Source of the DNA: Pseudomonas sp. ICMP 561
GTDB lineage: Bacteria; Pseudomonadota; Gammaproteobacteria; Pseudomonadales; Pseudomonadaceae
NCBI RefSeq assembly: GCF_002699985.1
Contig: NZ_LKBT01000023.1
Coordinates: 1 to 64,000, forward strand
DNA: 64,000 nt
Direction: 5' to 3'
A program made the position numbers and the translations under genes. Positions 35,109-42,960 of the stretch are shown in pieces (the first letter of the stretch is position 1; each line of letters opens with the position of its first letter). The notes under the pieces are model-generated. The model was given only the letters and a program-made list of their open reading frames with translations, ran no database searches and was not told where the DNA came from.

Positions 35109-35911
35109 TTGAGAATCTCCCGGCAGAACGGTTTGTCGTGGGGCACACCGAGCAGTTCGCAGACAGTGCCGCACAACTCGGTTTGCCTGGGCGTCGCCTC
35201 AGGGTTCAGGTTGAACGCATCGCCCAGCACGAACAGCGGGACTTCGCGTTCTTCGGGCAGCAGGCCGTTGTGGGAGCGATCGTTGTTCATGCCGTGGTCA
35301 GCGGTGATCAATACCTGATAACCGGCGTCGAGCCAGCCTTGCAGGTAATCCGCGATGATGATGTCAACGCTACGTGCGCTGTTGCGGTATTGCGGGCTGT
35401 CGAGGCCGTGCTTGTGCCCGGCGTCGTCGATGTTCATGGGGTGAATCAACAGCAGATTCGGCGCGTGCCTGACGCGCAGACTCTCTGCGTCGGCAAACAG
35501 GTGCGAATCGGGGTAATGGTCCGCGTAATAAAAGTGTCCGTGCTGAATCGGTAATTTCACGTCATCCGTGTGGCGATCACGGGCGGCATCGAACGGCGTG
35601 CGGTTATACAGTTCGCTGACCCAGTGATAGGCCGCCGCAGCGGTACTGAGCCCGGCGTCGGTGGCGTAGTGGAACATGCTGCGCTGGTTGGAAAGGCGTG
35701 ACACTTGATTGTGAACGATGCCGCTTTCAATCGGCGGTACGCCCGTCAGGATGCATTCGTACAGCGGGCGCGAGAGTGCCGGCAATTCGCATTCCAGCTT
35801 GTAAAGCGAGGCTCGACCTGCGTTGGCATAAGCCTGCAGATGGCCCATCGCATGTCGGGCCACTTCGAAGTTGAGGCCGTCGAGCACGATGAGGATGACA
35901 TTGTGTTTCAT
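35105..35911 (-). CDS. Alkaline-phosphatase-superfamily hydrolase (phosphodiesterase/PhnA-like)
   Basis: 268 residues. Metal-binding and nucleophile features of the alkaline-phosphatase superfamily: N-terminal ILIVLDGLN (Asp), LSRPLYECILTGVPP with a probable Ser nucleophile, IDDAGHKHG (Asp, Asp, His, His) and ADHGMN (Asp, His). Closest groups are nucleotide pyrophosphatase/phosphodiesterases and phosphonoacetate-type hydrolases. No signal peptide, so the substrate is probably taken in first by the adjacent ABC importer and then cleaved. It lies inside the importer operon, between binding-protein and permease genes, with stop and start overlapping the permease. Confidence 0.85.
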   Translation of the reverse strand: MKHNVILIVLDGLNFEVARHAMGHLQAYANAGRASLYKLECELPALSRPLYECILTGVPPIESGIVHNQVSRLSNQRSMFHYATDAGLSTAAAAYHWVSELYNRTPFDAARDRHTDDVKLPIQHGHFYYADHYPDSHLFADAESLRVRHAPNLLLIHPMNIDDAGHKHGLDSPQYRNSARSVDIIIADYLQGWLDAGYQVLITADHGMNNDRSHNGLLPEEREVPLFVLGDAFNLNPEATPRQTELCGTVCELLGVPHDKPFCREILK

Positions 35912-35962
35912 GAGCCAATCGCTCCGGCTGGGTGTGTCACAGGCTGATACTTGGGCGTAAAG

Positions 35963-35990
35963 ATAAAAAAATGGCCTCGTCCTTGAGGCC
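35963..35990 (-). terminator. Intra-operon terminator after the binding-protein gene
   Basis: On the minus strand GGCCTC-AAGGAC-GAGGCC followed by ATTTTTTTA. It sits between the binding-protein stop and the hydrolase start, the usual way to give more binding protein than membrane parts by partial termination. Confidence 0.75.
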
Positions 35991-35999
35991 TTTGGTGCA

Positions 36000-37067
36000 T
36001 CAGTTCATTTCGACGATGACTTGCTCGTTCCACAGCTGTGGCAGTGCCTTTGAAGTCTTCTCCCATGCTGCGGCGTTTTTGATCGGCGTTACGCCTTTGT
36101 ATTGCTCGTTTGGCAGCAGCTTGGCCTGAACGTCTGCGGGAAGCTTGATGTGCTCGGCACGAATCGGACGTGCGTTGCCCTTGGCCAGGTTGATCTGACC
36201 GGCATCACTGAAGATGTACTCTCGAGCCAGTTTGGCGGCGTTAGGGTTTTTCGCGTATTTGTTGATGATGGTGGTGTAGCCGGAAATGACCGAACCATCG
36301 GACGGGATCAGCACCACATAGTCATCCGGGTTGGTCATCTTGGCCTTGTAGCTCAGGCCGTTGAAGTCCCAGACGATGCCCACTTCAACTTCGCCTTTTT
36401 CCATGCTCTGGATGTTCGGGTTGTTGAGGGCCAGACGCTTCTGCTTGGCCAGTTCAGTGAACAATTGCAGGCCTGGCGCGATATTGCTTTCGTCGCCTTT
36501 CATGGCAATCGCAGCGGCCAGAACGCCGTTGGCGGCTTGGGCTGCGGTGCTCACGTCACCCACAGTAACCTTGTACTTGCCGTTCTTCAGGTCAGCCCAC
36601 TTGGTGGGTACTTCAGAACCGTGCAGCAGTTTTTTGTTGACTACAAAAGCGATGGTGCCGGTGTAGGCCAGTGCCCAGTGACCGTCTTTGTCTTTGGCCC
36701 AGTCCGGGACCTGATCCCAGGTGCTTGGCTTGTACGGTTGGGTCACGCCTTTAGCCGCAGCGATAGGGCCGAAGGCCGCGCCGACATCGCCGATGTCAGC
36801 GCTGGCGTTGTCTTTTTCCGCATCGAACTTGGCGATCTCCTGGGCCGAGCTCATGTCAGTGTCCATGTGCTTGAGGCCGTATTTGGTCTGCAAGTCAGCC
36901 CAGGTGTCTTTCCAGTTCGCCCAGTCGTCCGGCATGCCAACACTGTTGACTGCGCCTTCAACCTTCGCGGCTGCTTCAAGGGTTTTCAGGTCAGCGTCTG
37001 CCGCCATGACGGACGTGCTGAGAGCGATAGCGGAACCGAGGAGTGATGCCAGCAAAAGGTGTTTCAT
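36000..37067 (-). CDS. Periplasmic substrate-binding protein of the ABC importer
   Basis: 355 residues from ATG 37067 (the ATG at 37085 is less likely). Signal peptide MKHLLLASLLGSAIALSTS ending VMA-AD. Family: PotD/FutA/PhnS-like extracellular solute-binding protein (WDQVPDWAKDKDGHWALAYTGT, then GIVWDFNGLSYKA). First gene of the importer operon, followed by a terminator that probably sets its excess. A candidate operator (37126–37137) lies 59 bp before its start. Confidence 0.92.
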   Translation of the reverse strand: MKHLLLASLLGSAIALSTSVMAADADLKTLEAAAKVEGAVNSVGMPDDWANWKDTWADLQTKYGLKHMDTDMSSAQEIAKFDAEKDNASADIGDVGAAFGPIAAAKGVTQPYKPSTWDQVPDWAKDKDGHWALAYTGTIAFVVNKKLLHGSEVPTKWADLKNGKYKVTVGDVSTAAQAANGVLAAAIAMKGDESNIAPGLQLFTELAKQKRLALNNPNIQSMEKGEVEVGIVWDFNGLSYKAKMTNPDDYVVLIPSDGSVISGYTTIINKYAKNPNAAKLAREYIFSDAGQINLAKGNARPIRAEHIKLPADVQAKLLPNEQYKGVTPIKNAAAWEKTSKALPQLWNEQVIVEMN

Positions 37068-37125
37068 TCGAAGCTCCTTGTGCACTTCTGAAAGATCTTT
37101 TTAGAAGTGATCGTTGCGGGTTGGT

Positions 37126-37137
37126 TGGTCTAGGTCA
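37126..37137 (-). promoter_or_regulatory. Candidate HutC-type operator near the binding-protein gene
   Basis: TGGTCTAGGTCA, close to the palindrome TGGTCTAGACCA bound by HutC-class GntR regulators. It lies between the importer operon and the divergent GntR/UTRA gene, with two like sites at 37235–37246 and 37404–37415. Confidence 0.55.
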
Positions 37138-37234
37138 GCAATACCTGAGCCAAGTTAAGCTTTTTCGATGACATTTTTATGTTGGCGACGCGCATTGGTC
37201 GCTTGGCGCGCGGTCAGTCAGCGTTGCGCGGGGT

Positions 37235-37246
37235 AAGCGTAGACCA
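37235..37246. promoter_or_regulatory. Candidate HutC-type operator, middle site
   Basis: AAGCGTAGACCA: only the half TAGACCA (TGGTCTA on the other strand) is well matched. In the centre of the 361-bp divergent promoter gap. Confidence 0.35.
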
Positions 37247-37403
37247 AGATGCAAGCCTTGATCTGAAAGGCCTTCAGCGGTTTTTTACGTGAGGCTGGCA
37301 TGGTTTGTGATGGGCGTTGTCATGGAGCAGTCATCTACACTCCGTAGGCTGTTTCCATGCACCATCGTGTGCAACGAGAATAAACAGCGCGCTGTTTTGG
37401 CGC

Positions 37404-37415
37404 TGGTCTAGTCCA
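37404..37415 (+). promoter_or_regulatory. Candidate HutC-type operator next to the regulator start
   Basis: TGGTCTAGTCCA ends 13 bp before the regulator ATG, touching its ribosome site (AAAGGA), which suits autorepression. Confidence 0.55.
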
Positions 37416-37428
37416 GAAAGGAAGCCTG

Positions 37429-38148
37429 ATGCGCGAAGAAGTGCCCCGTGCGGTCACAACGATCTGTAATGCCCTGCAAGAGCAGATCGAGCATGGTCTT
37501 TTGCCGCCTGGCAGCAAGTTGCCTGCCGAGCGTAAATTGAGTGAGGTGTTCGATACCACTCGCATCACCTTGCGTGAGGCATTGGTACAGCTCGAAGCGT
37601 TGGGGCTTATCTATAGAGAGGAACGGCGCGGGTGGTTTATTTCACCGCCACGCTTGGCATACGACTTGATGCGCCGTAGCCACTTTCACGCCATGGTCGA
37701 GGCCCAAGGCCGGGTTGCCGATACCCTGGTCATTTCGGCGCGCCTGCAGCCGGCCTCGGCAAAGATCTGCGAAATGCTGCAACTGCCTGCGCTGTCCAGC
37801 GTGATCCAGATTTGCCGTGCGCGACGTATTGATCGGCGTCTGGTGCTGTACGTTGAGCATTACCTTAATCCCGAATACTTCCCCGGCATCCTCGATTACG
37901 ACCTCAATCAATCACTGACCGAGCTGTACGCCAGCCGCTATGACCTGCGCTACGGCCAGGTGCGCTTCGAAATGGTCCCCACCGCCTTGCACGCAGAAGC
38001 CTCTGCGGCGCTCAAGGTTTCACTGGGCAGCCCTGGATTGCGTATCGCGAGAGTCAACTTCGATCAGAGCGAGCGCTTGATTGACTGTGATCTGGAGTAT
38101 TGGCGACATGACGCGATACACGTGAGTGCGGTGGTGCGGGATATTTGA
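37429..38148 (+). CDS. GntR-family regulator, HutC/UTRA subfamily (PhnR-like)
   Basis: 239 residues. N-terminal winged helix (about 8–75: ALQEQIEHGLLPPGSKLPAE, then TRITLREALVQLEALGLI) and C-terminal UTRA ligand-binding domain (about 95–235, with IQICRARRIDRRLVLYVEHY). Start ATG 37429 follows AAAGGA. Divergent from the ABC importer/hydrolase operon, with three TGGTCTA-type sites between, so it most likely represses that operon and itself until a ligand binds the UTRA domain. The ligand is not known; phosphonate is a guess based on related regulators. Confidence 0.9.
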   Translation: MREEVPRAVTTICNALQEQIEHGLLPPGSKLPAERKLSEVFDTTRITLREALVQLEALGLIYREERRGWFISPPRLAYDLMRRSHFHAMVEAQGRVADTLVISARLQPASAKICEMLQLPALSSVIQICRARRIDRRLVLYVEHYLNPEYFPGILDYDLNQSLTELYASRYDLRYGQVRFEMVPTALHAEASAALKVSLGSPGLRIARVNFDQSERLIDCDLEYWRHDAIHVSAVVRDI

Positions 38149-38297
38149 GGTCAGATGAGCCAAGGCTCCGTGGGAGCGAGTTTATCCGCGAAAGGGCCGG
38201 CACAGACGCTGCATCTTTATCGCCTGAAGCATCGCTTTCCCGAATAAATTCGGTCCTACGAGTTGAGTTTCCACTGAGCTAGACTTTTCTGCTTCGC

Positions 38298-38462
38298 TCA
38301 GGTCAGTCTCTGCAGGAGATTGAACACGACAGTGCCCAGAATCTCGATCATCCCCAGCCAGATCATGAACACGCCGCTGTTGCGCTCTTGATAGTTGTAG
38401 CCAGTGCAAAGCATAAACATGCCGACCGGAATCCGTAGTGGAATCGAGAAAAACGCGTCCAT
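38298..38462 (-). CDS. 54-residue membrane peptide, unrecognised
   Basis: A short frame with ATG at 38462 and GGAGATGGGAAG before it. Product starts MDAFFSIPLRIPVGMFMLC, has a central polar part (TGYNYQERNSG) and a second hydrophobic stretch (VFMIWLGMIEILGTVVFNLL), ending QRLT: two membrane segments by eye. It is at the left border of the low-G+C island, on the opposite strand to the Ig-repeat genes. Function unknown. The coherent ribosome site and membrane topology support it as a real gene. Confidence 0.6.
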   Translation of the reverse strand: MDAFFSIPLRIPVGMFMLCTGYNYQERNSGVFMIWLGMIEILGTVVFNLLQRLT

Positions 38463-38504
38463 GACTTCCCATCTCCAGAGTGCTGATGGATCCAGTCCAT
38501 TCGG

Positions 38505-38521
38505 TTTTTTGGGGGGGGGGG
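38505..38521. repeat. Homopolymer tract T6 G11
   Basis: TTTTTT followed by eleven G at 38511–38521, 341 bp before the first Ig-repeat gene and 43 bp before the start of the small membrane-peptide gene. No open frame that I believe runs through it. It could vary in length. The rest of 38149–38861 holds only an imperfect REP-like pair (38171–38261), the 54-residue gene, and AT-rich sequence before the Ig gene. Confidence 0.7.
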
Positions 38522-38861
38522 CATCAGTTTTATGTGGGCCAATGCTGGCCCTTCATCACAGCTCTCTATTAGCCAGGACGGAAGAGGTATTTATTGACTT
38601 CGTTCTTCTGTCGATGACGCAGAACCGATAGTGTTTATGGCGATGTAAGGGCGCCGTTATATAGCTATTTAATTGAAGCTGATCCAGCGGGTGTTTTAGA
38701 GTGCATTGATTTGGCTGAAACGTTTAACTGTCATTTATGACAGCTATCGATCTGTCGTTTATATACCTAACGTGAAAGCTCTGCCGTAGGGAATAAGGGG
38801 GAGTTTAAATCTGGAGGCTTATTTCTTTTGTGTTTTCGGTGTAAACCAATGGAGGCGATTA

Positions 38862-40328
38862 ATGGCTATCAATGAAGATAAACCGGAAATAATACAGGTT
38901 CTTGATGAGCGTGGTCGGGTTCCATGTGAGGGAGTTACGCGGGATGTCGATGTTGTTGTAAGCGGTACATCAGGCTCTAATGTCAGTCTGAACTTATATG
39001 ATAATTTGAACTATGTCGATTTTGTTCAAACTCAAGAAGGAGGCGAGTGGACGATGCGGCTAGACGGACTGTCGATGGGGATGCACAGTTTGACAGCTTC
39101 GCAGTCCAGCGCTGACTTGATGTCGGCGGAGTACCGGTTTTTTGTTGTTGACGCCATCGGTAACCGTCCTGAGATAATTCTTGTACGTGACTCGAGTGGA
39201 GGAATTATCCCGGACGGTGGATTTACTCAGGACACTTTTGTCACGCTACAAGGTACTTCAGATGACGTGATAGTTGAAATACTGGATCAAACAACTTCAT
39301 GGGGTACAGCTCGGATCGAACAAAATAACGCGTGGCATAAGCCGCTGGCCGGGCTGGAGGCAGGACTGCACGCGTTCATTGCCAGGAACATGAGCGACCA
39401 TGCAGAGTCGCTGCCGAGGTCATTCACGGTGGTTTCTGTGGAGACTTCTCCAGACATATCACGAGTGCGGGACTCGGAGGGTGCCGACATCACAAACGGC
39501 GGTTTTACAGAGGATACCAGTGTCACCCTGTCCGGGACTGCGGAGCCGAACATCAGAGTTGAAGTGCTTGATGACAACATTTCCTGGGGGACGGCACAGG
39601 TTTCCATAAGCGGGACCTGGACGAAGCCGTTAGCCGGTTTGGCATTGGGAAATCATCGCTTCAGGGCCAGAAGCATGAGCAGTCAACTGGAGTCCATACC
39701 TTGGGAGTTTACCGTCAGGGAGGATGACCCACTGGTTATTGATACCTCGCCCATGCACCTGGATGGTTTTACCATCTGGATGTCGGGTGGAGTCAGAACG
39801 GGTAATGAGTCTCCGGGAAATACGGAGCGTCGACAGCCCACGGGGGGAGTCGGCCCTTATACTTATTCAACGAGCGATTTCACTACCGCCGAAGTGGATT
39901 TAAGTGGGAAGGTCAGAGGACGTGGTTGGGGAGAGGCAATCATCTCCGTTACAGATCAAGAATCCAGCGTGGTGACTTTTTCCGTCATTGTTACCAACGT
40001 TTATATGCCGGCCCATTCCCCCTATGCCCACCCTCATTCCGAGGCAATGCAGGTGCTTGAGTCAGCGGGCAGTAGATATAAGGCCTTCGATCAGCATGCG
40101 TACGATGAACTCGTCAGGGTGTACCAGCGGCCCTTTGTGGATTTAGAAAATTACTGGTGCCCGGTAGTGGACGGCTGTGGCAATGGATTGGCACTTATTT
40201 TTCGATATCCAGAACAGGAACTGGGCTGTGCGGACCCGAATCTGGAGTATCAAGTACTCATGATCAGGCAAAAAGGGACGCTACCCTACGAGCCCGAAAT
40301 TGTACTTTTTGGACTTGAACAGCGCTGA
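38862..40328 (+). CDS. Ig-repeat protein with Cys-containing C-terminal domain, copy 1
   Basis: 488 residues, no signal peptide. Three bacterial Ig-like repeats (about 5–97, 100–192, 195–286), each with P-I-V-D-G, DT.VTLSGTA, VE.LD...SWGTA, TW.KPLAGL..G.H.F.AR and a closing PWEFTV; the first is the most divergent. Then a Big_2-type domain (about 295–375: YSTSDFTTAEVDLSGKVRG) and a C-terminal domain of about 110 residues that I do not recognise, with YWCPVVDGCGNGLAL and ELGCADPNLEYQVL. ATG follows GGAGG by 6 nt. G+C is low (26 of 60 in 39001–39060), unlike neighbours. Paralogue of the next gene, 42 bp downstream. Possibly cell-surface, secreted by a leaderless route, or an effector; not determined. 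Confidence 0.85.
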   Translation: MAINEDKPEIIQVLDERGRVPCEGVTRDVDVVVSGTSGSNVSLNLYDNLNYVDFVQTQEGGEWTMRLDGLSMGMHSLTASQSSADLMSAEYRFFVVDAIGNRPEIILVRDSSGGIIPDGGFTQDTFVTLQGTSDDVIVEILDQTTSWGTARIEQNNAWHKPLAGLEAGLHAFIARNMSDHAESLPRSFTVVSVETSPDISRVRDSEGADITNGGFTEDTSVTLSGTAEPNIRVEVLDDNISWGTAQVSISGTWTKPLAGLALGNHRFRARSMSSQLESIPWEFTVREDDPLVIDTSPMHLDGFTIWMSGGVRTGNESPGNTERRQPTGGVGPYTYSTSDFTTAEVDLSGKVRGRGWGEAIISVTDQESSVVTFSVIVTNVYMPAHSPYAHPHSEAMQVLESAGSRYKAFDQHAYDELVRVYQRPFVDLENYWCPVVDGCGNGLALIFRYPEQELGCADPNLEYQVLMIRQKGTLPYEPEIVLFGLEQR

Positions 40329-40370
40329 TTAAACCAGCGGAGAAATGATTCTTCACCATGGAGGTGATAG

Positions 40371-41816
40371 ATGAATATTAACCAAGACAAACCCAGCATT
40401 ACTCAGGTATTGGGTGATCATGGCGAAGTTGATGATGGCGGGACCACAGAGGATAGGAACTTTGTGGTCGTAGGCATCGCCCGATCAAATATGACACTCA
40501 CTATTTATGACGGGGAAAATCGCATAGATTTTGTTCAGGCTGAAGAGGGCGGTGACTGGGCGAAAAAGTTGCAAGAGCCCATGGCAGAGGGTTTTCACGA
40601 GCTGACCGCTCGGGCTGTTGAAGATGAGCTTGTTTCTGAGCCTTGGACATTTACAATTGTCACTGCAACAGCGCGCCCTGTTATATCCCATGTGCAGGAT
40701 TCTCGCGGAAACCCGGTTGCAGATAACGGCAGCACTCAGGACACCATCGTCACGCTATTCGGTACTGCAGACGAGCCTCTGGTGGAAATTCTGGACGAGA
40801 ATAGATCCTGGGGGACAGCGCAGGTTGCGGGCAATCAGACCTGGAACAAACGTTTGGCCGGACTGGAGCTGGGCAGTCATCGATTTACGGCGAAAAATAG
40901 TATTGATGGACAGCAGTCCCCACCGTGGTCGTTTAACGTAGAGTCCACCGATGTAGCGCCCCAGATACTCAGGGTACGTGACTCGGAAGGCCGGGATATT
41001 GTGAATGGCGGGATCACTGAAGATACAGATATCAGCCTCTCTGGGACGGCTGAAGCGAATTCTACTGTTGAGATTCTTGATGAAATTACATCTTGGGGTA
41101 CCACACAAGCAACGCTAAGCGGTACCTGGAGTAAATCACTGCGCGGTCTGGAGTCAGGTTTTCATCGCTTCAGAGTCAGAGAGGTCATCAGTCAACTGGA
41201 ATCCCCGCCCTGGGAGTTCACGGTCATTAATAATCCGTTGCTGATCGATACATCACCCATGCGCCTGGACGGGTTTTCGATTTACATGGGATGGGCCCGA
41301 ACTGAAAATGATTCTCCCGGCAATACTCAAATACGACTACCGACGGGGGGCAGTGCGCCCTATACATTCTCGTCGAGCGATACTTCAATCGCTCAGGTGG
41401 ATTCAGATGGCAAAGTTCGGGGTGTTGGGTGCGGTGATGCGATCATTGTTGTGACGGATCAGAGTTCCCGTGTTGTGTCGTTTCCGGTAGTCGTCACCAA
41501 TGTGTATGTATTGCTTCACACTGCCACACCTCGTACTCACGTCCAGGCTGTTGAAATGTTTGAGGCTATGGGGAGCGAATATAAAGCTTATGAACAGCGT
41601 CCCCATGATGAAATGGTTCGGCTTTATCAAAGGCCCTTTCCTTTCATGGAACAACACTATTGGTGTCCGGTTTGGCCTGGCTGCGGCACTGGGTTGGCAT
41701 TGAATTTCGAGTATCCGGAGCAGGAGCTGGGGTGTGCTGACCCGGATCTGCGGTACGAGGTTTTATTGCTTATAGAGTCTGGAAAGCAAAAAGACGCTAA
41801 CTTTGTTTTTTTTTAA
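40371..41816 (+). CDS. Ig-repeat protein with Cys-containing C-terminal domain, copy 2
   Basis: 481 residues, same architecture as copy 1 along its whole length: three Ig-like repeats, a Big_2-type domain (FSSSDTSIAQVDSDGKVRG) and the same C-terminal domain (YWCPVWPGCGTGLAL, ELGCADPDLRYEVL). The N terminus is MNINQDKPSITQVLG against MAINEDKPEIIQVLD in copy 1. Very strong ribosome site GGAGGTGAT. The two differ enough to be an old duplication. The C terminus is shorter and ends on a T-rich run (NFVFF). No signal peptide or membrane segment. Likely one transcript with copy 1 and the small genes after it. Confidence 0.85.
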   Translation: MNINQDKPSITQVLGDHGEVDDGGTTEDRNFVVVGIARSNMTLTIYDGENRIDFVQAEEGGDWAKKLQEPMAEGFHELTARAVEDELVSEPWTFTIVTATARPVISHVQDSRGNPVADNGSTQDTIVTLFGTADEPLVEILDENRSWGTAQVAGNQTWNKRLAGLELGSHRFTAKNSIDGQQSPPWSFNVESTDVAPQILRVRDSEGRDIVNGGITEDTDISLSGTAEANSTVEILDEITSWGTTQATLSGTWSKSLRGLESGFHRFRVREVISQLESPPWEFTVINNPLLIDTSPMRLDGFSIYMGWARTENDSPGNTQIRLPTGGSAPYTFSSSDTSIAQVDSDGKVRGVGCGDAIIVVTDQSSRVVSFPVVVTNVYVLLHTATPRTHVQAVEMFEAMGSEYKAYEQRPHDEMVRLYQRPFPFMEQHYWCPVWPGCGTGLALNFEYPEQELGCADPDLRYEVLLLIESGKQKDANFVFF

Positions 41817-41864
41817 ATAGGCCAGGGAATAGGGGAAGGGGTTAATTCATTAAGGAGAACTATC

Positions 41865-42215
41865 ATGGGTTATAAAGAAACGAAAAATCTTGCGGCCCCC
41901 ATGCTGCCTCAGGCAGTTGACGGGAAATTAAGTAAAAGGGACATCCAGGAGACAGGTGGGCATGTTCGGGTTCCTGTTTATGATTTCATGGCTATTGGGG
42001 ATCGGGTTACTCTGCATCTGAAAGGAGAACCCCATGAAGGCCCTATTACTTTTCCTGAGATCAAAGATGTCACTGCCGTCGCACCGATAGACTTTCAGAT
42101 GACTTATGTCGGGCATCTCGTGAGCTGGGAAACACTTGATGTGCATTACGAAGTCATCAACAAACAAGGGACGGACAAGGGAACATCGGATCTGGTAACC
42201 GTTAGCATTATTTAA
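41865..42215 (+). CDS. Single-domain Ig-like protein, copy 1
   Basis: 116 residues, no signal peptide, AAGGAG before the ATG. Sequence pattern LAAPMLPQAVDGKL..., GGHVRVPVYDFMAIGDRVTLHL, DVTAVAPIDFQM and DVHYEVI...SDLVTVSII matches, from memory, a beta-sandwich repeat that occurs many times in large pseudomonad surface proteins; here it stands alone. Paralogue at 42496–42843. It follows the second Ig-repeat gene by 48 bp on the same strand, so it likely belongs to the same unit. Confidence 0.8.
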   Translation: MGYKETKNLAAPMLPQAVDGKLSKRDIQETGGHVRVPVYDFMAIGDRVTLHLKGEPHEGPITFPEIKDVTAVAPIDFQMTYVGHLVSWETLDVHYEVINKQGTDKGTSDLVTVSII

Positions 42216-42253
42216 ACTCGCCAGCGACGTTTAGGTCTTGCAGTCGAAACTGT

Positions 42254-42325
42254 AAGCCCGTAAATAATACAGGTCTTGGGTGGAAGATGGCCTGGTTGAT
42301 GATAATAGTATTAGGCAGGATGCTG
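42254..42325 (+). pseudogene. Remnant of a third Ig-repeat gene (5' end only)
   Basis: AAATAATACAGGT at 42262–42274 is identical to codons 9–13 of Ig copy 1. After a frameshift the next bases read EDGLVDDNSIRQDAE, parallel to DHGEVDDGGTTEDRN of copy 2 at the same distance. No start codon and no further homology. It lies between the two single-domain genes. The rest of the 280-bp gap 42216–42495 shows no gene. Confidence 0.55.
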
Positions 42326-42495
42326 AGGGGGCATGCCGTTGTACTGCTTATATAGCCCGGGCGTGAAGACAAGTTAGGGGTTGTTGTTTTGGGTTTCAAT
42401 GTTGGAGGTGGGCGATCGAAAAGTAGGGTTGCTCATAATTATGGTTGTTGAAAGGTTCGGGTTTAAAAACCCATATTGTTCTAAGGAGAGCTATC

Positions 42496-42843
42496 ATGAG
42501 TAATAAAGAAACGAAAAACCTGGCGGCGCCCGTACTGTCTCAGGCCGTTGACGGGAAGTTAAGCAGGAAGGATATCCAGCAGACGGGCGGGTATGTTCAA
42601 ATTGCTGTTTATGACTTTATGGCGTTAGGGGATCAGATTACCCTGCATCTAAAAGCAGTCCCCGATGATGGGGCTGTGCCTCTTTCCCAGACCCATGAGG
42701 TCATTGCCATTGCGCCGAGGGTCTTTAGGTTGGCCCACGTTGGGGATTTAGTGAGCTGGGAATTCCTTGATGTACATTACTCAGTAAAGCTACACGGCAC
42801 GGACAAGGGAGAGTCGGATCGGGTAAGCGTTAAAATTATTTAA
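42496..42843 (+). CDS. Single-domain Ig-like protein, copy 2
   Basis: 115 residues from ATG 42496, which has AAGGAG before it in the same context as copy 1 (GGAGA.CTATCATG); a longer frame from 42445 lacks such a site. MSNKETKNLAAPVLSQAVDG corresponds to MGYKETKNLAAPMLPQAVDG in copy 1, and homology continues to the end. The ~40 bases after the stop (GCCAG.GA.GTTTA..TCTT.GCAGTCGAAA) are also shared by both copies, so the duplicated unit includes the 3' flank. Confidence 0.8.
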   Translation: MSNKETKNLAAPVLSQAVDGKLSRKDIQQTGGYVQIAVYDFMALGDQITLHLKAVPDDGAVPLSQTHEVIAIAPRVFRLAHVGDLVSWEFLDVHYSVKLHGTDKGESDRVSVKII

Positions 42844-42960
42844 ACTAGCCAGTGATGTTTATATCTTTGCAGTCGAAATGGTTAAACATGATGCGTTGTG
42901 AAACGAGTGACCATGCCAGCTCAGTTATTTCGCTGCAGGCATGGGCACTCTAGCTTTGGC

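Noticed and set aside
38182..38472. 96-codon minus-strand frame at the island border
   Set aside because: It overlaps the 54-residue membrane-peptide frame, which has the ribosome site and plausible membrane segments; this frame has neither.
42445..42495. 17-codon N-terminal extension of the second single-domain protein
   Set aside because: No ribosome site, while ATG 42496 has AAGGAG in the same context as its paralogue and aligns from the first residue.
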